Shown here in pieces: positions 8,037 to 17,041 of a stretch of DNA of 64,000 nt. The DNA is from Pseudomonas sp. MWU13-2105 (GTDB taxonomy: Bacteria; Pseudomonadota; Gammaproteobacteria; Pseudomonadales; Pseudomonadaceae), in the NCBI RefSeq assembly GCF_023242315.1, contig NZ_JALLIY010000009.1:228669-292668 (forward strand). The letters run 5' to 3'. The notes beneath the pieces are model-generated. The model worked only from the letters and a program-made list of their open reading frames with translations. It made no database searches and was not told the DNA's origin. The position numbers and the translations under genes were made by a program. Within the stretch, counting starts at the first letter, position 1. Each line of letters starts with the position of its first letter.

Positions 8037-10433
8037 TTAATGCGTGCTGATTCTTTCCTTAGAATCGGAGTCGCGCTTCTCATCTTTCGCGACGATCTCC
8101 GGAACCACATCTGGCAAGGGCTCCGGCGCGTATTGCAGCGCAATTTGCAGGACCTCGTCAATCCATTTAACCGGTTTAATCTGAAGATCCTGCTTGATAT
8201 TGTCAGGAATTTCCTTCAGATCGCGCACATTCTCTTCAGGAATGATCACGGTCTTGATCCCCCCGCGATGTGCCGCCAGCAATTTTTCCTTCAAACCGCC
8301 GATGGCCAGCACCTGACCGCGCAAGGTAATTTCACCAGTCATGGCCACGTCGGCACGCACAGGAATGCCAGTCAAGGCTGACACCAGGGCCGTACACATT
8401 CCTACGCCTGCGCTAGGGCCGTCTTTCGGCGTCGCCCCTTCCGGCATATGGATATGGGTGTCGCGCTTCTCATGGAAGTCCAGGGGGATGCCCAGGCTCT
8501 TGGCGCGGCTGCGTACCACGGTCAGTGCGGCGGTGATGGATTCGACCATGACATCGCCCAGGGAACCGGTCTTGATCAACTGCCCCTTGCCCGGTACCAC
8601 GGCGGCTTCGATGGTCAACAGCTCACCACCGACCTGGGTCCAGGCCAGGCCCGTGACCTGACCGATCTGATCCTGTTGCTCGGCCAGGCCGTAACGGAAT
8701 TTGCGCACGCCGAGGAAATGCTCCAGCAAGTCGGCCGTGACCTTGACCGAGAAGCGTTTTTCCATCGCATGCTCTTTCACCGCCTTGCGGCAGATCTTGG
8801 CGATTTGCCGCTCCAGCCCACGTACACCGGCTTCGCGGGTGTAGTAGCGGATGATGTCGCGGATCGCCTCGACCTCGAATTCCAGCTCGCCCTTCTTCAG
8901 GCCGTTGGCCTGGATCTGCTTGGGCGACAGGTATTTGGTGGCGATGTTGATCTTCTCGTCCTCGGTGTAACCCGGCAGGCGGATCACTTCCATCCGGTCC
9001 AGCAGCGCCGGCGGGATGTTCATCGAGTTGGAGGTGCAAAGGAACATGACATCGGACAGGTCGTAGTCAACTTCCAGGTAGTGGTCGTTGAAATTGTGGT
9101 TCTGTTCCGGGTCCAGCACCTCGAGCAGGGCCGAGGCAGGATCGCCACGCATGTCGCTGCCCATCTTGTCGATTTCATCGAGCAGGAACAGCGGGTTGCG
9201 CACGCCAACCTTCGTCATCTTTTGTATCAATCTTCCTGGCATCGAACCGATGTAAGTCCGCCGATGACCACGGATTTCCGCTTCGTCACGCACGCCGCCG
9301 AGAGCCATGCGTACGAATTTTCGGTTGGTCGCGTGAGCAATCGACTCAGCCAGGGAGGTTTTACCCACCCCAGGAGGTCCGACCAGGCACAGCACCGGAC
9401 CGCGAATTTTCTTCACGCGCTTTTGTACGGCGAGGTATTCGAGGATCCGTTCCTTGACTTCGTCCAGACCATAATGGTCCGCGTCGAGAATATCTTCGGC
9501 CCGCGCCAGATCCAGGCGTACTTTGCTCTGGGCCTTCCACGGCACCTGCACCAACCAGTCGAGGTAGGAACGCACCACGGTCGCTTCGGCGGACATCGGC
9601 GACATCTGCTTGAGCTTGTTCAACTCGGCCAGGGCTTTGGTCATGGCATCTTTCGGCAGACCAGCGGCGTCGATGCGCTTTTTCAGCTCCTCGACTTCGT
9701 TATGGCCTTCATCGCTGTCGCCCAGTTCCTTCTGAATGGCTTTCATTTGCTCATTCAGGTAGTACTCGCGCTGACTGCGCTCCATCTGCTTCTTGACGCG
9801 ACCACGAATGCGTTTCTCGACCTGCAGCAGGTCGATTTCGGCATCGAGCAAGGCCAGCACGTGTTCGACACGGGCCGACAGGTCGACGATTTCGAGGATT
9901 TCCTGCTTCTGCTCGATCTTCAGGGCCATATGCGCGGCCATGGTGTCGACCAGGCGGCTCGGCTCGTCGATGCTGTTCAACGACGACAGCACCTCGGCCG
10001 GGACTTTCTTGCCCAGCTGCACGTACTGCTCGAACTGTGCCAACAGGCTGCGGACAAAAACTTCGGACTCACGGTCCGGGGCATCGGCCTCTTCGATCAG
10101 CGCCACTTCGGCGCGGCAGTAGCCGTCGACCTCGCTGAAACGCTCCACAGTGCCGCGCTGCTCGCCCTCGACCAGCACCTTGACGGTGCCATCAGGCAAT
10201 TTGAGCAATTGCAATACGGTGGCGACTGTACCTACGCGATAAAGCGCATCTTCGCCCGGGTCATCATCGGCAGGATTACGTTGGGCCAACAGCAGGATCT
10301 GCTTGTCGCCCGTCATCGCGGCCTCGAGGGCTTCGATAGATTTCTCGCGCCCCACGAACAGCGGGATAACCATGTGCGGATACACCACGACATCGCGCAA
10401 TGGCAGGAGAGGCAATTCGATGGTTGTCTTCAT
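8037..10433 (-). CDS. lon: ATP-dependent protease Lon
   Basis: Cytoplasmic AAA+ serine protease that degrades misfolded and regulatory proteins, 798 residues, the usual Pseudomonas length. The order is an N-terminal substrate-binding domain (LPLLPLRDVVVYPHMVIPLFVGR), a coiled-coil middle, an AAA+ module with Walker A GPPGVGKT and Walker B FLLDEIDKM, and a C-terminal protease domain with the catalytic serine in DGPSAG and the catalytic lysine further on. The start at 10433 (MKTTIELPLLPLRD) was chosen over an upstream in-frame ATG at 10517 by family alignment and because the longer version would cover the promoter. A sigma-32-like promoter precedes it, in line with heat-shock control of lon. 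Confidence 0.97.
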   Translation of the reverse strand: MKTTIELPLLPLRDVVVYPHMVIPLFVGREKSIEALEAAMTGDKQILLLAQRNPADDDPGEDALYRVGTVATVLQLLKLPDGTVKVLVEGEQRGTVERFSEVDGYCRAEVALIEEADAPDRESEVFVRSLLAQFEQYVQLGKKVPAEVLSSLNSIDEPSRLVDTMAAHMALKIEQKQEILEIVDLSARVEHVLALLDAEIDLLQVEKRIRGRVKKQMERSQREYYLNEQMKAIQKELGDSDEGHNEVEELKKRIDAAGLPKDAMTKALAELNKLKQMSPMSAEATVVRSYLDWLVQVPWKAQSKVRLDLARAEDILDADHYGLDEVKERILEYLAVQKRVKKIRGPVLCLVGPPGVGKTSLAESIAHATNRKFVRMALGGVRDEAEIRGHRRTYIGSMPGRLIQKMTKVGVRNPLFLLDEIDKMGSDMRGDPASALLEVLDPEQNHNFNDHYLEVDYDLSDVMFLCTSNSMNIPPALLDRMEVIRLPGYTEDEKINIATKYLSPKQIQANGLKKGELEFEVEAIRDIIRYYTREAGVRGLERQIAKICRKAVKEHAMEKRFSVKVTADLLEHFLGVRKFRYGLAEQQDQIGQVTGLAWTQVGGELLTIEAAVVPGKGQLIKTGSLGDVMVESITAALTVVRSRAKSLGIPLDFHEKRDTHIHMPEGATPKDGPSAGVGMCTALVSALTGIPVRADVAMTGEITLRGQVLAIGGLKEKLLAAHRGGIKTVIIPEENVRDLKEIPDNIKQDLQIKPVKWIDEVLQIALQYAPEPLPDVVPEIVAKDEKRDSDSKERISTH

Positions 10434-10489
10434 GATTTCGCCTCTACGGCGGCCGTACGGCCGGAAACAGGTGGATAAGCTTGAAACCA

Positions 10490-10518
10490 AGATGGGGGCT
10501 TGTTCGGAAAAAAACAAG
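10490..10518 (-). promoter_or_regulatory. Sigma-32-like heat-shock promoter for lon
   Basis: On the minus strand CTTGTTT (10518-10512) is followed after 14 bp by CCCCATCT (10497-10490). This matches the heat-shock pattern CTTGAAA-N(11-16)-CCCCATNT well in the -10 and four of seven positions or more in the -35. It starts transcription about 50 bp before the lon ATG. Confidence 0.65.
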
Positions 10519-10529
10519 CGCCAAAAGAA

Positions 10530-10549
10530 AAGGGGCCCGAAGGCCCCTC
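10530..10549 (-). terminator. Rho-independent terminator of the clp operon
   Basis: GGGGCC-CGAA-GGCCCC followed on the minus strand by TTTTCTTTTG, 25 bp after the clpX stop codon. It separates clpX from lon. Confidence 0.8.
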
Positions 10550-10573
10550 TTGTCAGGTCACAGTCTGCCGCAC

Positions 10574-11857
10574 TCAGGCGTCAGGCGCGGCCTTGGCCTG
10601 CGGCTCGCTGTTCTCGTAGATGTACAGCGGTTTGGATTTCCCCTCGATCACGCTTTCATCGATCACCACTTTGCTCACCTCCGACTGCGAGGGGATTTCA
10701 TACATGGTGTCGAGCAGAACGCCCTCAAGGATCGAACGAAGGCCGCGAGCACCGGTTTTACGCTCCAGGGCACGCTTGGCGACGGATTTCAGTGCGTCGG
10801 CACGGAATTCCAGGTCAACCCCTTCCATTTCGAACAGCTTGGCGTACTGCTTGGTCAAGGCGTTCTTCGGCTCGGTGAGGATCTGCATCAACGCAGCCTC
10901 GTCCAGCTCATCCAGCGTGGCCAGGACCGGCAGACGGCCGACGAATTCCGGGATCAAACCGAACTTGACCAGATCGTCAGGCTCGACTTCACGCAGGGAT
11001 TCACCGACCTTCTTGCCCTCTTCCTTGCTACGCACTTCGGCGCTGAAACCGATACCGCCACGGGTGGAACGGTTCTGAATAACCTTTTCCAGACCGGAGA
11101 ACGCACCACCGCAGATAAACAGGATGTTACGGGTGTCGACCTGCAGGAACTCCTGCTGCGGGTGCTTGCGACCGCCTTGGGGCGGAACGGAGGCCACCGT
11201 GCCTTCGATCAACTTCAGCAAAGCCTGTTGCACGCCTTCACCGGAAACGTCCCGGGTAATCGACGGGTTATCGGACTTACGGGAAATCTTGTCGATTTCG
11301 TCGATATAGACAATGCCCATCTGGGCCTTTTCCACATCGTAGTCGCACTTCTGCAACAGTTTCTGAATAATGTTTTCCACGTCCTCGCCCACATAACCCG
11401 CCTCGGTGAGGGTGGTTGCATCGGCGATGGTGAATGGCACATTCAGCAGACGGGCGAGGGTTTCGGCCAGCAGGGTCTTGCCCGAACCGGTCGGACCGAT
11501 CAGCAGGATGTTGCTCTTGCCGAGTTCGACGTCATCACTTTTCTTGTCACGCTGGTTCAGACGCTTGTAGTGGTTGTAGACCGCTACCGCCAGAACCTTT
11601 TTCGCACGCTCCTGACCAATCACATACTGATCAAGGATGCCGCTGATTTCTTTAGGCGAAGGCAATTTATGCGCGCTGCTTTCGGCCTGTGCTTCCTGCA
11701 CCTCCTCACGGATGATGTCATTGCACAAGTCGACGCACTCGTCGCAGATAAAGACCGAGGGGCCGGCAATCAATTTGCGTACTTCATGCTGGCTTTTGCC
11801 ACAGAAGGAGCAATAAAGCAGCTTGCCGTTGTCCTCGCCGTTGCGGGTGTCAGTCAT
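10574..11857 (-). CDS. clpX: ClpXP unfoldase ATPase subunit ClpX
   Basis: Hexameric AAA+ unfoldase that feeds substrates to ClpP, 427 residues. An N-terminal zinc-binding domain has the four cysteines C16, C19, C38 and C41 (YCSFCGKS, ICDEC). The AAA+ core has Walker A GPTGSGKT, Walker B VYIDEIDK and sensor/arginine regions (SVPPQGGRKHPQQ, RIPEFVGRLPV-type segment). The ClpP-docking IGF-like loop is present as RGGIGFSAE. The start at 11857 matches the family; an upstream ATG at 11890 is rejected. It lies 113 bp downstream of clpP, in the conserved order tig-clpP-clpX-lon. Confidence 0.97.
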   Translation of the reverse strand: MTDTRNGEDNGKLLYCSFCGKSQHEVRKLIAGPSVFICDECVDLCNDIIREEVQEAQAESSAHKLPSPKEISGILDQYVIGQERAKKVLAVAVYNHYKRLNQRDKKSDDVELGKSNILLIGPTGSGKTLLAETLARLLNVPFTIADATTLTEAGYVGEDVENIIQKLLQKCDYDVEKAQMGIVYIDEIDKISRKSDNPSITRDVSGEGVQQALLKLIEGTVASVPPQGGRKHPQQEFLQVDTRNILFICGGAFSGLEKVIQNRSTRGGIGFSAEVRSKEEGKKVGESLREVEPDDLVKFGLIPEFVGRLPVLATLDELDEAALMQILTEPKNALTKQYAKLFEMEGVDLEFRADALKSVAKRALERKTGARGLRSILEGVLLDTMYEIPSQSEVSKVVIDESVIEGKSKPLYIYENSEPQAKAAPDA

Positions 11858-11970
11858 TCGTTCGATCCAAATCCGATAGGCTTGCAACACAAGATGAAGG
11901 CTATTGCGGGCTTTTTCAAGCCCGCTGGTGATCGGAGCAACCGACCAGCCCTATTTTGAGCTGCTTAATA

Positions 11971-12606
11971 TTAAGCGGGGCGCTTGTCGATCACTTCGTC
12001 GATCAACCCGTAGTCACGCGCGGCGTCTGCGCTCATGAAGTTGTCACGGTTGGTATCGCGCTCGATTTCTTCAAGGGTGCGCCCGCTATGCTTGGCCATC
12101 AGCGTGTTGAGACGCTCGCGAATGAAGAGGATTTCCTTGGCATGGATTTCGATATCCGACGCCTGGCCCTGGAAGCCGCCCAGAGGCTGGTGAATCATCA
12201 CACGCGAGTTCGGCAGGCAGAAACGCTTGCCGTGGGCACCGGCCGTCAGCAGGAACGCGCCCATGCTGCACGCCTGACCGATACAGGTGGTCGACACGTT
12301 TGGCTTGATGAACTGCATGGTGTCGTAGATCGACATGCCCGCCGTCACCGAACCGCCCGGGGAGTTGATATAGAGATGGATGTCCTTGTCCGGGTTTTCC
12401 GCTTCAAGGAACAGCAGCTGCGCACAGATCAGGTTGGCCATGTAGTCTTCTACCGGGCCCACCAGAAAAATCACCCGCTCCTTGAGAAGGCGCGAGTAGA
12501 TGTCATAGGCGCGTTCGCCACGAGCGGACTGCTCGACAACCATCGGGACCAGGCCGCCTGCGGCCTGGATATCAGAGTTCTGCTGAATATAAGAATTACG
12601 GAACAT
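11971..12606 (-). CDS. clpP: ATP-dependent Clp protease proteolytic subunit
   Basis: Serine protease forming the barrel chamber of ClpXP/ClpAP, 211 residues. The catalytic triad is visible: Ser114 in GQACSMGA, His139 in VMIHQPLGG, and Asp188 in TNRDNFM. A short propeptide-like N-terminus (MFRNSYIQQNSDIQAAGG) precedes the mature start. GGAG lies about 14 bp before the ATG. It sits between tig and clpX on the same strand; the 93-bp gap to tig contains a perfect 11-bp inverted repeat, so expression relative to tig may be modulated. Confidence 0.97.
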   Translation of the reverse strand: MFRNSYIQQNSDIQAAGGLVPMVVEQSARGERAYDIYSRLLKERVIFLVGPVEDYMANLICAQLLFLEAENPDKDIHLYINSPGGSVTAGMSIYDTMQFIKPNVSTTCIGQACSMGAFLLTAGAHGKRFCLPNSRVMIHQPLGGFQGQASDIEIHAKEILFIRERLNTLMAKHSGRTLEEIERDTNRDNFMSADAARDYGLIDEVIDKRPA

Positions 12607-12645
12607 GCTCTGCAGTCACTCCCAAATAGTCATGTCTTGAATACG

Positions 12646-12672
12646 CATAAGCCAGCGCGAGGCTGGCTTATG
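12646..12672 (-). terminator. Hairpin between tig and clpP
   Basis: CATAAGCCAGC and GCTGGCTTATG form a perfect 11-bp stem around a 5-nt loop. No T tract follows on the minus strand, so it is more likely a partial terminator, processing site or mRNA stabiliser than a full stop. Confidence 0.55.
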
Positions 12673-12699
12673 GTGTGTATTTCCTAACGAGTCAGAAAA

Positions 12700-14010
12700 T
12701 CAGTCGGCTTGTGGAGCTTCCACCGGCTTGACTGCTTCTTCGTAGGATACCGATTTATCGGTCACATTCGCCTTCTGCAGAACAGTATCCACAACTTGTT
12801 CTTCCAGCACAACCGAACGGACTTCGTTCAGTTGCTGGTCGTTCTTGTAGTACCACGACACAACCTGCTCTGGCTCCTGGTAGGCCGAGGCCATTTCCTG
12901 GATCAGCTCACGCACGCGGGTTTCGTCAGGCTTGAGTTCGAACTGCTTGACCACTTCAGCCACGATCAGGCCCAGCACGACGCGGCGCTTGGCTTGTTCT
13001 TCGAACAGCTCGGCCGGCAGTTGATCAGGCTTGATGTTGCCGCCGAACTGCTGGACGGCCTGCACGCGCAGACGGTTCACTTCGTTGTCCAGCAGGGCTT
13101 TCGGCACTTCGATCGGGTTGGCGGCCAGCAGACCGTCCATCACCTGGTTCTTGACCTTGGATTTGATCGCCTGGCGCAGCTCGCGCTCCATGTTCTTGCG
13201 AACTTCGGTGCGGAAGCCGTCCAGGCCGCTTTCCTTGATGCCGAACTGGGCGAAGAAGGCTTCGTTCAGCTCTGGCAGGGTCGGTGCGGACACGGTGTTG
13301 ACGGTAACGGTGAACTCGGCGGCTTTGCCAGCCAGGTCCAGGTTCTGGTAGTCAGCAGGGAAAGTCAGGTTCAGAACGCGTTCTTCACCGGCTTTTGCGC
13401 CTACCAGGCCATCTTCGAAGCCCGGGATCATGCGGTTGGAGCCCAGCACCAGCTGGGTGCCCTTGGCGGAACCACCGGCGAAGACTTCACCGTCGACCTT
13501 GCCGACGAAATCGATATTCAGCTGGTCTTCGTTCTGGGCAGCGCGATCGGCCACTTCGAAACGGGTGTTCTGCTTGCGCAGGATTTCCAGCATGTTGTCC
13601 AGATCCGAGTCCGCTACGTCGGCGCTCAGGCGCTCGACAGCGATGGAGTCGAAACCGGCAACGGTGAACTCAGGGAACACTTCGAAAGTAGCAACGTATT
13701 CCAGGTCCTTGCCCTTCTCCAGCACTTTCGGCTCGACAGAAGGCTGACCGGCCGGGTTCAGCTTCTGCTCAACCACAGCTTCATAGAAGGAGGCCTGGAT
13801 CACATCGCCCACGGCTTCCTGACGGGCATCCGCCTCATAACGCTGGCGAATCACGCTCATTGGCACCTTGCCAGGACGGAAGCCTGCAATCTTGGCCTTT
13901 TGGGCAGTCTGCTGCAGACGCTTGTTGACCTGGGTCTCGATGCGCTCAGCTGGCACGGTGATGCTCATGCGGCGCTCAAGAGCCGATGTATTTTCAACAG
14001 AAACTTGCAT
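12700..14010 (-). CDS. tig: Trigger factor, ribosome-associated chaperone
   Basis: Ribosome-bound chaperone and prolyl isomerase acting on nascent chains, 436 residues. The N-terminal ribosome-binding domain has the family signature GFRPGKVP. The FKBP-type PPIase domain follows (about 150-245, QLNIDFVGKVDGEVFAGG), then the long helical C-terminal chaperone domain. The start at 14010 (MQVSVENTSALERR) is the family start; an in-frame ATG at 14073 is rejected. Plausible promoter elements, including a TAGAAT hexamer about 60 bp upstream, are on the minus strand. Confidence 0.97.
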   Translation of the reverse strand: MQVSVENTSALERRMSITVPAERIETQVNKRLQQTAQKAKIAGFRPGKVPMSVIRQRYEADARQEAVGDVIQASFYEAVVEQKLNPAGQPSVEPKVLEKGKDLEYVATFEVFPEFTVAGFDSIAVERLSADVADSDLDNMLEILRKQNTRFEVADRAAQNEDQLNIDFVGKVDGEVFAGGSAKGTQLVLGSNRMIPGFEDGLVGAKAGEERVLNLTFPADYQNLDLAGKAAEFTVTVNTVSAPTLPELNEAFFAQFGIKESGLDGFRTEVRKNMERELRQAIKSKVKNQVMDGLLAANPIEVPKALLDNEVNRLRVQAVQQFGGNIKPDQLPAELFEEQAKRRVVLGLIVAEVVKQFELKPDETRVRELIQEMASAYQEPEQVVSWYYKNDQQLNEVRSVVLEEQVVDTVLQKANVTDKSVSYEEAVKPVEAPQAD

Positions 14011-14439
14011 GGATATTCCTCGTTGCACAGACATTAGCCGGCCGTTTCCGACCTCAGAAGCAAGGGCAAGCATTCTAGTGGGTCGGACTCAAGAAGTCAC
14101 CCTACTGAAAACGGGTAAAAACAGCCGGCCATAATTGGACATCAGCCACCTTTGAGCCAGGTGTCCCGGACAGGCGGTCAAGCAATCGTCTTTCTATTAT
14201 ATAGACGGCACGCAGGAACAGCTCACACCGGCACCGCGCATAAGCCACCGCCCTTGTCGGACAACCCACCGAACACCTCCGGATCCAGGTTCGCCGGGCC
14301 CTGCGGGGCAGCGCCGGCCTGGATTATCGCAACCGCCACCCCACCCCCACAGACCGGTAATCCAGCTTTTGCGCCAGCAGGTTAACGGTTACGCTACGCC
14401 GCTTTATAAACAGGCGATGCGCCGGAGCAACCCATACCG
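14011..14439. other. Intergenic region between tig and the acyltransferase gene
   Basis: 429 bp without a convincing gene. The tig-proximal part holds a TAGAAT -10 candidate on the minus strand (14077-14072). The middle part (about 14258-14385) has, on the minus strand, a short codon-like open stretch ending in TGA (GGGVAVAIIQAGAAP...) without start or recognisable family. It may be a remnant of a gene displaced when the acyltransferase was acquired, or chance. Confidence 0.5.
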
Positions 14440-16374
14440 ATGACATCACTCAAACTTGAGCAGCCGCCGGGGAAGACCGCCAGTCATTCGCCGATTGCGT
14501 ATCGCCAGGACATCGATGGCCTTCGCGCGATTGCCGTTATCGCCGTCATGATTACCCATGCCTTCCCCTCTCTGCTTGGCGGCGGGTTTATTGGCGTCGA
14601 TATTTTCTTTGTTATTTCCGGTTTCCTGATTTCATCCATCCTTTTCAGGAACCTGCAGAGCGACACCTTCAGCCTCGGACACTTCTATGCCTGGCGAATA
14701 ATACGAATATTCCCCGCCCTCATTGCCGTGCTGGTTTTCTGCCTGGCTTTCGGATGGCTGGCACTGCTCGCAGACGAATACAGCTTGCTGGGAAAGCATA
14801 CGCTGGCAGGCTCTGCCTTTATCTCGAACCTGATACTCTGGAGCGAGACAAGTTACTTCGATGTCGCGGCAGAAGCCAAACCACTCCTGCATTTATGGAG
14901 CCTTGGCATTGAAGAGCAGTTCTATCTGGCATGGCCATTGATCCTGCTGCTGCTCTGGCGAAGCCGCGCCAGCCCGGGCCTGGCTATTGCCGCCCTCGCT
15001 ACCCTGTCATTTGCCCTGAATATCCACCAGGCAACCCACAACTCCACGGCCGACTTTTACTCACCACTCAGCCGTCTCTGGGAGTTACTGGTCGGTGCAA
15101 TGCTTGCTTGCGCGACTGGCAAATGGAAACCCACCACCAGCATCAGCAACAGCCTGTCCCTCGCCGGAACCCTGCTGATTACCAGCGGCCTTGCCACTAT
15201 TACCCGCTCCAGCGTGTTCCCCGGAACCCTCGCACTGTTACCCGTCATTGGCGCGACACTGCTCATTGCCGCAGGCCCGCAGGGGCTGATCAACCGCACA
15301 ATCCTGTCCAACAGACTCCTGGTCGGCATCGGACTCATCAGCTATCCGCTTTACCTGTGGCACTGGCCCCTGCTGTCGTTCACCCGAATCATCGAGAGCG
15401 CCACTCCATCCCTGGAGAGCAGAATCGCCCTGCTCATCCTCGCGTTTGCACTGGCCTGGGCGACCTACCGATTCATTGAAAGACCCATCCGCCTTGGCCG
15501 TTTCAACAACCCGATGACGGCGAAACTCCTCGTCGCGACGATGATCCTCGTCGCGCTCACGGCACTGACCATCCAGGCCAATAATGGATTCCCGTCCAGG
15601 ACAGGCGCCAACCCGGTGAGCATCTACCCGGACGATCTCGGTCGCGATCCCTATATCGCCTATCTGAACAAACATTTCTCCCGGTGCTCGGACGAAAAGC
15701 TCAAAAGTTTCTCGGCCTATGATCCCGGCGCCAACGGCTACCGCTGCTTCCAGTCGAAACCGTCCGGCCCGGTCGACATGCTGCTGATTGGCGATAGTCA
15801 CGCAGAGCACTTGCTGCCCGGACTGTCAGAACAGTTCAAGGACTTGAACGTAGCCTCTTTCATTCACGTCGATATACCGGTTATAGACAGTGAAAAATTC
15901 AAGGATGCATTTGAGATCGTCCTCGCGGACAAGAGCATCAAGACGGTGATTATTTCTGCCGCCTGGGAAGGGAAAATAGTCCCCTCGCTTGATAACTTGC
16001 CGAGCCGCCTGAAAAACACCTTTGACGCCTTCAAGCACTCGGGAAAGAAACTCTACGTACTGGATGACATACCGTCATTCCTGTTCGACTCCGCGAAATG
16101 CAAGTACGGCAGACGTTTCAGTGGCAGCGGCCAGACCTGCTCATCGGAGCTTGCCGAGCATCTCAACCGGCGAAAATATTACTACGACACTCTCCAATCA
16201 GCGGTCACCGCGAGCGGTTATCCAACACTTATTCAAACCTACAAATATTTCTGCACCGAAAAATCCTGCGGCATGACCCGGGACGGTTCACTGCTCTATC
16301 GCGACAGCAACCATCTCACGATATCCGGCTCAGAATACCTGGCGCGCAGGCTTCTACAGGACAAGGCGCTTTGA
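14440..16374 (+). CDS. OafA-like membrane acyltransferase with C-terminal SGNH domain
   Basis: Predicted O-acyltransferase of 644 residues that probably acetylates a cell-surface polysaccharide (O-antigen or exopolysaccharide). The N-terminal half is an Acyl_transf_3 membrane domain with about ten helices. It begins YRQDIDGLRAIAVIAVMITHAF, carrying the catalytic-type histidine, then GGGFIGVDIFFVISGFLIS. The C-terminal half, from about residue 440, is a periplasmic SGNH-hydrolase-like domain with LLIGDSHAEH and a late DSNHLT that supplies the Asp/His pair. It stands alone on the plus strand between tig and the tRNA cluster, with codon use somewhat less GC-rich than its neighbours. This suggests acquisition at a variable site. 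The acceptor polymer is unknown. Confidence 0.88.
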   Translation: MTSLKLEQPPGKTASHSPIAYRQDIDGLRAIAVIAVMITHAFPSLLGGGFIGVDIFFVISGFLISSILFRNLQSDTFSLGHFYAWRIIRIFPALIAVLVFCLAFGWLALLADEYSLLGKHTLAGSAFISNLILWSETSYFDVAAEAKPLLHLWSLGIEEQFYLAWPLILLLLWRSRASPGLAIAALATLSFALNIHQATHNSTADFYSPLSRLWELLVGAMLACATGKWKPTTSISNSLSLAGTLLITSGLATITRSSVFPGTLALLPVIGATLLIAAGPQGLINRTILSNRLLVGIGLISYPLYLWHWPLLSFTRIIESATPSLESRIALLILAFALAWATYRFIERPIRLGRFNNPMTAKLLVATMILVALTALTIQANNGFPSRTGANPVSIYPDDLGRDPYIAYLNKHFSRCSDEKLKSFSAYDPGANGYRCFQSKPSGPVDMLLIGDSHAEHLLPGLSEQFKDLNVASFIHVDIPVIDSEKFKDAFEIVLADKSIKTVIISAAWEGKIVPSLDNLPSRLKNTFDAFKHSGKKLYVLDDIPSFLFDSAKCKYGRRFSGSGQTCSSELAEHLNRRKYYYDTLQSAVTASGYPTLIQTYKYFCTEKSCGMTRDGSLLYRDSNHLTISGSEYLARRLLQDKAL

Positions 16375-16541
16375 CTCGGCAAGATCGACCGCGCCACCTG
16401 ACACCCCTCTCCACCCGATAAAAGGAGGGAAGAGGAAGGGAAACGGGAAAACAGCAACCAAGTAAATTCCGATCGAGGCGCAGAGACACCCCTGGCGAAC
16501 AAGCTGGAAACTGGCCCAAGACAACGAAGAATGGCGAAACT

Positions 16542-16590
16542 CGAGGCAAAAAAAAAGCCACCCAAGGCAGCTTATTTACCGGGCTTTGCA
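16542..16590 (-). terminator. Possible second terminator downstream of the tRNA cluster
   Basis: On the minus strand GCTGCC-TTG-GGTGGC is followed by a run of nine T. The stem contains two G-T pairs, so it is weaker than the terminator at 16621-16651, behind which it lies. Confidence 0.4.
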
Positions 16591-16620
16591 AAAGTCAGCG
16601 GACCTTGGCGAAACCGGACA

Positions 16621-16651
16621 AAAAAAAACGCCAGATGATTAATCTGGCGTC
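16621..16651 (-). terminator. Rho-independent terminator of the tRNA operon
   Basis: On the minus strand ACGCCAGATT-AATC-ATCTGGCG is followed by eight T residues, directly downstream of the last tRNA-His gene. Confidence 0.88.
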
Positions 16652-16663
16652 TTTATTCGAATA

Positions 16664-16739
16664 TGGGGTGGACGATGGGGATCGAACCCACGACAACAGG
16701 AGTCACAATCCTGTGCTCTACCAACTGAGCTACGCCCAC
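16664..16739 (-). tRNA. tRNA-His (GTG), copy 2 of the cluster
   Basis: Clover-leaf readable on the minus strand: GTGGGCG acceptor, D-loop with TAGCTCAGTTGGTAGAGC, anticodon loop TTGTGAC, T-loop GGTTCGATCC, encoded CCA at 16666-16664. The residue at 16740 supplies the extra G-1 that pairs with C73, the hallmark of tRNA-His. It is identical over at least 76 bp to the copy at 16966-17041. Confidence 0.97.
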
Positions 16740-16823
16740 CATATTGCCTGTTCAAAAAGATCGATCAGATCGACCTCCCTGCTCAGCCTCAGCAACGCCA
16801 ACCGGCCTTGATGAAACTCTATT

Positions 16824-16908
16824 TGGTGCGGATGAAGAGACTCGAACTCTTACGCCTCGCGGCGCTGGAACCTAAATCCAGTGTGTCTACCAATTCCACC
16901 ACATCCGC
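16824..16908 (-). tRNA. tRNA-Leu (TAG)
   Basis: 85-nt class II tRNA on the minus strand: acceptor GCGGATG pairing with CATCCGC, anticodon loop TTTAGGT (anticodon TAG, reads CUN codons), long variable arm, T-loop GAGTTCGAGTCTC, encoded CCA. It lies between the two tRNA-His copies. Confidence 0.97.
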
Positions 16909-16926
16909 GCATGAAGCTTTTAAAGC

Positions 16927-16957
16927 AAAGGCGCCAGACTGTTCATCTGGCGCCTTT
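16927..16957 (-). terminator. Internal hairpin between tRNA-His copy 1 and tRNA-Leu
   Basis: AAAGGCGCCAGA pairs with TCTGGCGCCTTTT around a 7-nt loop. It closely resembles the end-of-operon terminator (shared GCCAGA/TCTGGC core), as expected if a tRNA-His plus terminator unit was duplicated. It probably gives partial termination or serves as a processing site. Confidence 0.7.
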
Positions 16958-16965
16958 TCGAAATA

Positions 16966-17041
16966 TGGGGTGGACGATGGGGATCGAACCCACGACAACA
17001 GGAGTCACAATCCTGTGCTCTACCAACTGAGCTACGCCCAC
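16966..17041 (-). tRNA. tRNA-His (GTG), copy 1 of the cluster
   Basis: Same clover-leaf as the copy at 16664-16739, with anticodon GTG, encoded CCA, and the G-1 residue provided by base 17042. The flanks are shared as well. Confidence 0.97.

Noticed and set aside
8448..10478. A 676-codon plus-strand frame opposite lon
   Set aside because: Antisense shadow of lon; no RBS, no domain, low-complexity composition.
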